A stretch of 7,543 bases of DNA from Nitrospina sp. (GTDB lineage: Bacteria; Nitrospinota; Nitrospinia; Nitrospinales; Nitrospinaceae), in assembly GCA_004357365.1 (NCBI GenBank), contig SMVT01000081.1, forward strand, positions 1 to 7,543, given 5' to 3'. Under the pieces are notes generated by a model. It was not told the origin of the DNA. It worked only from the letters and a program-made list of their open reading frames with translations, and searched no databases. Shown one piece after another: positions 1 through 4,567 of this stretch (position 1 is its first letter; each line of letters starts with the position of its first letter). The position numbers were made by a program, and so were the translations under genes.

Positions 1-37
1 AGAAAAGCGTCAGCCCGTTGCCTCCCTCGCCAGAGGG

Positions 38-1079
<1,042 letters not shown>

Positions 1080-1087
<8 letters not shown>

Positions 1088-1096
1088 ATCGGCAAT
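1080..1096. promoter_or_regulatory. Inverted repeat ATTGCC-N5-GGCAAT spanning the start codon (operator-like)
   Basis: A perfect 6-base inverted repeat with a 5-base centre covers the activator's ATG and ends directly beside the candidate -10 hexamer. Its position suits an operator, for example for autorepression, or a small hairpin that hides the start codon. Which of these applies cannot be told from sequence alone. Confidence 0.35.
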
Positions 1097-1126
1097 AGTT
1101 TACAACAAGTTAGGGCCGGATGTCAA
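1097..1126 (-). promoter_or_regulatory. Candidate sigma-70-type promoter of the sigma-54 activator gene
   Basis: On the minus strand a perfect TTGACA (1126-1121) is followed after 18 bases by TAAACT (1102-1097), which matches four of six bases of the -10 consensus. Transcription would start near 1090, only a few bases before the ATG at 1087. That fits the missing Shine-Dalgarno sequence and suggests a leaderless or nearly leaderless mRNA. Confidence 0.45.
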
Positions 1127-1168
1127 AATTTTGTCGAAAAAGTGATGGATTTTTTGTCTTTCATTGCT

Positions 1169-1189
1169 CCCCTCCTTTTCAAGGAGGGG
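1169..1189. repeat. Perfect hairpin CCCCTCCTT-TTC-AAGGAGGGG
   Basis: A 9-base perfect stem with a 3-base loop lies in the intergenic space after the activator promoter. It belongs to the same sequence style as the hairpins at 1631-1649, 3722-3734 and 4411-4431, which also carry CTCC/CCTT arms around a 3-base loop. This points to a dispersed palindromic repeat family rather than a gene-specific terminator. It has no T-tract. Confidence 0.6.
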
Positions 1190-1216
1190 CCAGAGGTGGT
1201 TGATAGAGTTTCCCCT

Positions 1217-1246
1217 TTAAAAGCCTGTCCTGAGCTTGCCGAAGGA
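1217..1246 (+). repeat. Dispersed repeat, TGTCCTGAGCTTGCCGAAGG type
   Basis: The stretch TTAAAAGCCTGTCCTGAGC followed by TTGCCGAAGGA matches copies at about 1583-1610 (+), 4355-4382 (-) and, degenerate, 1708-1723 (+). Variants of CCTGAGCNTGTCGAAGG are widely seen as intergenic repeats in many bacterial genomes. Confidence 0.65.
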
Positions 1247-1268
1247 GGGGCCAGGGGGGGTATAGGTG

Positions 1269-1274
1269 TATACT
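1269..1274 (+). promoter_or_regulatory. Candidate -10 hexamer TATACT for a leaderless transcript
   Basis: TATACT matches five of six bases of TATAAT and ends exactly six bases before the ATG at 1281. This is the spacing expected when transcription begins at the start codon. The following gene has no well-spaced Shine-Dalgarno sequence. No clear -35 box is seen in the G-rich repeat upstream. Confidence 0.35.
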
Positions 1275-1280
1275 AAATAG

Positions 1281-1511
1281 ATGAAAGAGCTTAAGACAAA
1301 ATGTGATTTGTGTGATCGCTTGTTTCTGTTTGGACCCGGCCGGTATAAGGGGAAGTATATTCAACACTATGAAATGATCCTATGCAATTCCTGCTTTAAA
1401 AGGAATTGGGATGGCTTTCCCCCCGGACTTGAGGCTCAATTCATTGCGCATATGAAGAGCAAAGATATTGCATTACCAGAACGCAATAAACAAGGATGGT
1501 TCCCCCGTTAG
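1281..1511 (+). CDS. Small zinc-ribbon-like hypothetical protein
   Basis: This encodes a 76-residue protein with two CxxC knuckles, C8-x2-C11 (CDLC) and C35-x2-C38 (CNSC). The 23-residue gap between them is the usual arrangement of a zinc ribbon, so it probably binds one structural zinc ion. The rest is polar and aromatic, with no signal peptide or membrane segment, so it is likely cytoplasmic. I do not recognise the family; a nucleic-acid or protein-binding role would be a guess. It stands alone between two clusters of intergenic repeats, transcribed away from the sigma-54 activator gene. No Shine-Dalgarno sequence lies at normal distance; AGGTG is about 14 bases away. The four ordered cysteines are the main reason to believe it is real. 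Confidence 0.6.
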   Translation: MKELKTKCDLCDRLFLFGPGRYKGKYIQHYEMILCNSCFKRNWDGFPPGLEAQFIAHMKSKDIALPERNKQGWFPR

Positions 1512-1582
1512 CTGAATTTACTCCCCTCCACCAGAAAACAACTCTCTCGGATGGCCTGTGTTGCCCCCGATATCCCACTTTT

Positions 1583-1725
1583 AAAAACTTGTCCTGAGCC
1601 TGTCGAAGGAGGGCCGGGGGGGATTTGATTCCCCTCCTTGTGAAGGGGGCCGGGGGGATTTGATCCCCCTCCTTCCAAAGGAAGAGCTAGGGGTGAGGGG
1701 GAATTCACCCTGAGCTTGTTGAAAA
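1583..1725. repeat. Cluster of GC-rich hairpin and direct repeats
   Basis: This stretch begins with a second copy of the dispersed repeat (AAAACTTGTCCTGAGCC then TGTCGAAGGA, 1584-1610). Next come two head-to-tail units about 36 bases apart, each reading GGCC, a G run, ATTTGAT and CCCCTCCTT (from about 1612 and 1648). The CCCCTCCTT arms form a hairpin at 1631-1649, and CTTCC-AAA-GGAAG forms another at 1672-1684. A degenerate copy, CCCTGAGCTTGTTGAA, closes the cluster at 1708-1723. I see no coding potential here. It marks the left edge of the AT-rich islet. Confidence 0.65.
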
Positions 1726-1946
1726 GCGCAGCATGAAATGTTGCCTGGGCATTTCAATAAATAATAAAATAAAAATGTTGCTTTATTTTTAAAACAATAA
1801 TATTATTATATTAAGAGCAATGCTGATTCTATAAGATGAGCCTCAGGGAAGAGGTGGGCTGGGAATAAGTGATTTTATGAAGAAGTGAGATTTAAAGACT
1901 TGTTGGGTTTTAGAAGTTTGGTTTTGATTTTAGAAGGATATATGAG
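1726..1946. other. AT-rich non-coding leader at the left edge of the islet
   Basis: Base composition changes sharply here from G/C-rich repeats to runs of A and T. A 7-base stem TGAAATG/CATTTCA lies at 1734-1756. The stretch also holds the candidate promoter at 1778-1806 and a long untranslated leader up to 1946. No ORF with a plausible start is seen. Confidence 0.5.
1778..1806 (+). promoter_or_regulatory. Candidate promoter of the AT-rich operon
   Basis: TTGCTT (1778-1783) and TATTAT (1801-1806, five of six bases of the -10 consensus) are separated by exactly 17 bases. The expected start near 1813 would leave a leader of about 135 bases before the ATG at 1947. The AT-richness of the region makes chance matches likely. 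Confidence 0.35.
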
Positions 1947-2645
1947 ATGAATGCTCAATTTTCAACTTTAGACGATATTATTTCAGTTCCTATTGATTTA
2001 ATGTCATTTGGACGCCAAAGCGTTTTAACGACCTTTGGATACAAAGGTATGGTTGAACAAGTATTCTATGATGGTAAAAACCAGAATTTTGCCGGTATGG
2101 GGGAATTCAAAGATCCAAATAAAGAGCCTCTGAAATTGCAAGAGATGTGGAAAGACATTATTCGTCCACCAGATCCACTTTGGAATTCCCAACCCAGGGC
2201 ATCCGGCTGTTATGAGCATGATTGGTTGTGGACCTTTAGTTCTACCTCAAGTTTCAGTTACTCCTATCTTTGGGATAAAGGGGTTGTTGAGGCGTGCCCA
2301 AAATTGCAAGAGATGTGGGATGACATTGTTTATCCGCATGATGAGCATTGGAACGCCCAATCTAGAGCATGCGATTGTTGTGGGTGTTGCTGGCGATGGA
2401 CGGTTGGTTCCCTCCCAAAATTCGGTTGGCCGTTTTTTGGGATTAATGAGTTTGTGTTTTTATCTGGGAATTATTTGTTTCCAGTTTTTTATAAGAAAGA
2501 GTTGGCAGATACTGATTGCAGTAATAATGTTCGCTCTACAAAGAAGAAGGAAAATATTATGGAAAGTAAAGCCCGGTCCTTTGCAAAAGGAAAAAAGGTA
2601 TTTAAACAACCGGATTTGAATGTCAGTGTTGTGATGAAGCGTTAG
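1947..2645 (+). CDS. Unrecognised Trp/Cys-rich protein with an internal duplication
   Basis: I do not recognise this 232-residue protein. Its start is well supported: AGAAGGA (1932-1938) lies 8 bases before the ATG. Residues 63-97 and 119-153 are an in-frame duplication offset by 56 residues, with 19 of 35 identical. Both copies begin KLQEMW and keep D-I, P, D, WN, Q, RA, C, W-W-T in register. The second copy has a cysteine cluster (CDCCGCC, 142-148) that could bind metal. Residues 156-182 are hydrophobic and aromatic (GWPFFGINEFVFLSGNYLF), possibly one membrane segment. The C-terminus is Lys-rich. It is first in a same-strand series that continues with a 33-residue peptide, a nucleotidyltransferase and an XRE protein. 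Base usage is much more AT-rich than in mnmE or yidC, which suggests transfer. It could be a decaying reading frame, but the in-frame repeat and strong ribosome site argue that it is coding. Confidence 0.55.
   Translation: MNAQFSTLDDIISVPIDLMSFGRQSVLTTFGYKGMVEQVFYDGKNQNFAGMGEFKDPNKEPLKLQEMWKDIIRPPDPLWNSQPRASGCYEHDWLWTFSSTSSFSYSYLWDKGVVEACPKLQEMWDDIVYPHDEHWNAQSRACDCCGCCWRWTVGSLPKFGWPFFGINEFVFLSGNYLFPVFYKKELADTDCSNNVRSTKKKENIMESKARSFAKGKKVFKQPDLNVSVVMKR
2133..2405 (+). repeat. In-frame internal duplication, 105-base units offset by 168 bases
   Basis: Units 2133-2237 and 2301-2405 start with 18 identical bases (AAATTGCAAGAGATGTGG) and then diverge. By eye, 16 of 35 codons differ in amino acid and only about four differ silently. 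The offset is a multiple of three. This is an old duplication inside the protein, with mainly amino-acid-changing divergence. Confidence 0.75.
2559..2645 (+). CDS. Possible internal start giving a 28-residue Lys-rich peptide
   Basis: Inside the 232-residue ORF and in the same frame, AAGAAGGA (2544-2551) lies 7 bases before an ATG at 2559. This ribosome site is as good as that of the main start. Initiation here would yield a 28-residue basic peptide, MESKARSFAKGKK onward, ending at the same stop. It may be a second product, the true small gene if the upstream frame is decayed, or a chance A-rich match. Confidence 0.22.
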   Translation: MESKARSFAKGKKVFKQPDLNVSVVMKR

Positions 2646-2681
2646 AATTAACCAGATTAATCAAAGAAAAGGAGAACCAAA

Positions 2682-2783
2682 ATGACTACAAAAATTGTAA
2701 ATTTCGAAAACCATAAAGCTGTTATACGAAAGGTTACTTTTTATGAAACCGAAAAATTTAAGACTCGAGCCAGGAATCCATGA
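2682..2783 (+). CDS. 33-residue peptide upstream of and overlapping the nucleotidyltransferase
   Basis: The best ribosome binding site of the islet, AAAGGAG ending at 2674, lies 7 bases before this ATG, which argues for real translation. The peptide is basic and polar (starts MTTKIVNFENHK, ends KFKTRARNP), with no membrane segment, and I do not recognise it. Its last 41 bases overlap the start of the nucleotidyltransferase in another frame, so translating it would carry ribosomes across the next gene's start. It may be a leader for translational coupling or a small third member of the module. It is too short for family assignment. Confidence 0.45.
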   Translation: MTTKIVNFENHKAVIRKVTFYETEKFKTRARNP

Positions 2784-3162
2784 ATTTTCATTAAAAGAAA
2801 TAAAGGAAAGATATTGTTTTAACCCTCATCGTAGGGCTCTTTTTGAAGGTCTCAAAAAAGCTGTTAAAATTTTTAAATCCGCTGGTGTTAAGAAAATTTA
2901 TATCGCTGGTAGTTTTGTGGGCGATTGTGAATTGCCCAATGATATTGATGGTTGCTGGTTGTGTGTTCCTTCGGTAATCACGAAAAAGATTGATCCGGTC
3001 TTATTGGATCTTTCTAAGGGTCGACAGAAAATGAAAGATAAGTATGGAGTTGATTTCTTTCTGGCAAATTTAATTGAGTCATCAACCGGTAAACCTTTTG
3101 TCAAGTTTTTTCAAACCGACCGCGATGGCAAGCGTAAAGGAATTATTAAAATAAAATTATAG
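2743..3162 (+). CDS. Minimal nucleotidyltransferase-like protein, probable member of a toxin-antitoxin-type pair
   Basis: This 139-residue protein contains the signature of the DNA polymerase beta-type nucleotidyltransferase fold. IYIAGS (52-57) is followed by NDID (66-69), giving GS-x9-DxD with S57, D67 and D69 as the expected nucleotide and metal contacts. D104 in YGVDFF is a candidate third acidic residue. MNT proteins typically have GS-x10-DxD, so the gap here is one shorter. It resembles the DUF6932-type proteins often found beside XRE regulators; that assignment is from memory. Such enzymes would transfer a nucleotide from an NTP to RNA or protein, or act as an MNT antitoxin. GAAAGG (2728-2733) lies 9 bases before the ATG. 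The XRE gene follows 29 bases downstream. It is likely cytoplasmic; substrate unknown. Confidence 0.72.
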   Translation: MKPKNLRLEPGIHEFSLKEIKERYCFNPHRRALFEGLKKAVKIFKSAGVKKIYIAGSFVGDCELPNDIDGCWLCVPSVITKKIDPVLLDLSKGRQKMKDKYGVDFFLANLIESSTGKPFVKFFQTDRDGKRKGIIKIKL

Positions 3163-3191
3163 TAGTTACTCTTTATAGTGGGTTAAGAATA

Positions 3192-3707
3192 ATGATAAAA
3201 AATGAGAAGCAGTACAAAATCACCAAATCAAAGCTTAAAGATTTGAAGCGGTCTTTAAAGGTTTGCAAGGAGGGGACTTTCCCTGACAAGATCATTTATA
3301 AGGCTATGGTTGATTCCCTAAAATCTTTAATGGCTGACCTTAAAAATGAAATTCAGGAATATGAGAACCTTAAAAATAAAAAGGTTCCCACTTTAAAAAT
3401 TAGTTCTTTAGCAGAACTTCCGGACTTATTGGTGCGTTCCCGAATTTCGCATGGTTGGACCCAGAAGCAATTAGCGGAAAAACTAGATATGCCAGCACAA
3501 CAGATTCAGCGCTATGAATCTGAAAGCTACCGGAGAGTCAGTTTTGAGGCACTGCTAAATATTTCTAGGACTTTGAATTTAGATTTGGATAAGGTTTCTA
3601 GAGTTAGAATTTTTTACAGTCCTTCGTCTAAAGCAAAGCAAGCTAAGAAAATTGGCAAGAAGGCATCTTCCCGGAAATTAAAACCAGCCTTAAAAACGTT
3701 AGGTTAA
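3192..3707 (+). CDS. XRE-family helix-turn-helix protein with N-terminal coiled coil (probable antitoxin/autoregulator)
   Basis: This 171-residue protein has three parts. Residues 1-64 are charged and helical, starting MIKNEKQYKITKSKLK, and probably form a coiled coil. Residues 74-134 form a Cro/C1-type helix-turn-helix, with TQKQLAEKLDM (90-100) as helix 2, PAQQIQRYES (101-110) as the recognition helix, and LLNISRTLNL closing the fold. A Lys/Ser-rich tail (146-168) probably adds DNA affinity. The N-terminal MIKNEKQY-ITK style is one I associate with XRE partners of small toxin-like genes. Its place directly after the nucleotidyltransferase gives a toxin-first order like higBA, and it would then repress the shared promoter. 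Its ribosome site is weak (TAAGAATA before the ATG), so translation may depend on the upstream gene. Confidence 0.8.
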   Translation: MIKNEKQYKITKSKLKDLKRSLKVCKEGTFPDKIIYKAMVDSLKSLMADLKNEIQEYENLKNKKVPTLKISSLAELPDLLVRSRISHGWTQKQLAEKLDMPAQQIQRYESESYRRVSFEALLNISRTLNLDLDKVSRVRIFYSPSSKAKQAKKIGKKASSRKLKPALKTLG

Positions 3708-3721
3708 ATTGCCCCCCAGCT

Positions 3722-3734
3722 CCCTTTTCAAGGG
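3722..3734. repeat. Short hairpin CCCTT-TTC-AAGGG between convergent genes
   Basis: A 5-base stem with the same TTC loop as the hairpin at 1169-1189 lies between the XRE gene and the mnmE fragment. It may slow transcription from either side, but it has no T-run. It looks more like a degraded member of the dispersed hairpin family than a designed terminator. Confidence 0.35.
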
Positions 3735-3741
3735 GAAGCCA

Positions 3742-3819
3742 TTACTTCCCAATACAGAAATCGTGGAAGATTTGGTCGAGGAGGTCGTCGACGAAGGTTT
3801 TGCCGAGGATGCCGCTCAT
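3742..3819 (-). pseudogene. mnmE: Duplicated 3' end of mnmE (att-like remnant)
   Basis: Read on the minus strand, this encodes the last 24 residues of MnmE (GILGKTFVDDLL to DFCIGK) and a TAA stop, preceded by ATG-AGC. It matches the true mnmE end (4490-4567) at 72 of 78 positions, with 3761-3815 identical over 55 bases. Five of the six differences fall in the terminal bases, four of them around the core TTCTGTATTGGGAAGTAA (3759-3742). It cannot be functional MnmE, since the GTPase and folate domains are missing. The copy abuts the cytochrome c stop codon with no spacer (TAA-ATG). SGI1-type islands integrate into the last 18 bases of trmE/mnmE, and this core closely resembles that known site. 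I infer a displaced gene end left by an insertion. Confidence 0.85.
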
Positions 3820-4293
3820 TTATTTTTGTGAAAATTGCCGAATGTAATGAATCAACTGCCAAATTTGATTTTCTGACAGACTTGGAAATGCGAACATGGA
3901 AGTCTTTGGCGATCCCTTGCGGATAATCCAGATCAATTGACCGTCCGATAAGGCTTCCATGGTTTCTGCGCAGGTGAAGTTTCTCGCGGGGGGTGTGCTT
4001 TCAAATCCGGGATCACTTTTGCCATCGCCATGAACCCCATGACAGGTTTTACAGGTGATGGGTTTACTCTGAATTTGAAACAGGTTTTCACCGGCTTTGA
4101 GGGTCTTGTCATTAAGCGGCAGGGGATTCTGCAGGGTTAAAAATTCTTTCGGGGCGGTTGGAGTTTTTCTGTTTTGCGGACATTCTCCTGCGGCTGACAA
4201 TGGGCCAGGGTGGACCATGAACATCAACAAACATATAAAAAGAATTTGCGCGCTCAACTTATAAGCCCGATTCTCAAAAATACCCTTGCCCAT
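3820..4293 (-). CDS. Secreted mono-haem c-type cytochrome
   Basis: This small class I-like cytochrome c should carry electrons in the periplasm. Numbered from the upstream ATG at 4296, it is 158 residues. The N-terminus has a basic start and a hydrophobic core (QILFICLLMFMVH), then LSAA, so signal peptidase would cut near residue 36. One haem site is present: CKTCH (82-86), with C82 and C85 for covalent attachment and H86 as axial ligand. M134 in SPKTSMFAFPSLSE is the likely second ligand. The ending IWQLIHYIRQF is the usual C-terminal helix. Two ATG codons are adjacent; AGGAGG lies 7 bases before the second (4293) and 4 before the first, so I chose the second. No partner oxidase or reductase is nearby. 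The gene lies between the two copies of the mnmE end and is less GC-rich than mnmE, so it may be imported cargo. Confidence 0.88.
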   Translation of the reverse strand: MGKGIFENRAYKLSAQILFICLLMFMVHPGPLSAAGECPQNRKTPTAPKEFLTLQNPLPLNDKTLKAGENLFQIQSKPITCKTCHGVHGDGKSDPGFESTPPARNFTCAETMEALSDGQLIWIIRKGSPKTSMFAFPSLSENQIWQLIHYIRQFSQK

Positions 4294-4300
4294 CATAGTT

Positions 4301-4306
4301 CCTCCT
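4301..4306 (-). promoter_or_regulatory. Shine-Dalgarno AGGAGG of the cytochrome c gene
   Basis: A perfect AGGAGG precedes the double ATG. Spacing is 4 bases to the first ATG and 7 to the second, which favours initiation at 4293. Confidence 0.75.
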
Positions 4307-4354
4307 TAATCGTGACTTGCTCCTGATACTTGTACCACATATTATGTCGCCCTT

Positions 4355-4382
4355 TCCTTCGACAGGCCCAGGACAAGTTTTA
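4355..4382 (-). repeat. Inverted copy of the dispersed TGTCCTGAGCCTGTCGAAGG repeat
   Basis: Read on the minus strand, TAAAACTTGTCCTGGGCC followed by TGTCGAAGGA matches the plus-strand copy at 1583-1610 with one substitution and one missing A. The two copies are inverted and bracket the accessory block including the cytochrome gene. Confidence 0.7.
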
Positions 4383-4410
4383 CAAGGGGGAATTGTAACC
4401 CCACCTGTAT

Positions 4411-4490
4411 CCTCCCCTTGGTAAGGGGAGGACCGGGCAAGGCCCGGTACAAAATAGGGTCCAGCGTCACGCTGGGCGGCGGTTCGCCGC
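4411..4490. repeat. Four perfect hairpins with 3-base loops just past the mnmE stop
   Basis: Four inverted repeats follow one another: CCTCCCCTT-GGT-AAGGGGAGG (4411-4431), ACCGGGC-AAG-GCCCGGT (4432-4448), CCAGCG-TCA-CGCTGG (4461-4475) and GCGGCG-GTT-CGCCGC (4476-4490). Stems are 9, 7, 6 and 6 bases, all perfect and all with a 3-base loop. The last touches the mnmE stop codon. They could end or protect the yidC-mnmE transcript, although no T-run follows, or form a composite palindromic repeat. Confidence 0.75.
4433..4447. repeat. 15-base palindrome CCGGGCAAGGCCCGG, copy downstream of mnmE
   Basis: Six-base arms surround a 3-base centre. The identical 15 bases occur in the same orientation at 5889-5903, so the palindrome sits just outside both ends of mnmE. 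Confidence 0.7.
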
Positions 4491-4567
4491 TATTTACCAA
4501 TACAGAAGTCGTGGAAGATTTGGTCGAGGAGGTCGTCGACGAAGGTTTTGCCGAGGATGCCGCCCAG
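4490..4567 (-). repeat. mnmE-proximal copy of the duplicated 78-base gene end
   Basis: This is the functional copy of the repeat whose partner lies at 3742-3819, a direct repeat offset by exactly 748 bases. The copies differ at the stop codon (TAG against TAA), the last Lys and Gly codons, an Asp codon (GAC against GAT) and two bases at the upstream edge. The coding changes near the end are silent, so either copy would complete MnmE. Confidence 0.85.

Noticed and set aside
1508..1708. 66-codon minus-strand open frame across the repeat cluster
   Set aside because: Its Pro/Gly-rich translation comes entirely from GC-rich hairpin repeats, with no sign of a real protein.
1583..1725. CRISPR array
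   Set aside because: There are only two units about 36 bases apart, made of C/G-rich hairpin repeats with no distinct spacers and no cas genes. They are dispersed intergenic repeats.
2133..2405. Diversity-generating retroelement template/variable repeat pair
   Set aside because: Differences between the repeats are not concentrated at adenines, both units lie in one ORF, and no reverse transcriptase is present.
2212..2619. Alternative frame inside the repeat protein with two hydrophobic stretches
   Set aside because: It has no ribosome site, does not preserve the internal repeat, and its hydrophobicity comes from local T-richness. A frameshift joining the two frames cannot be fully excluded.
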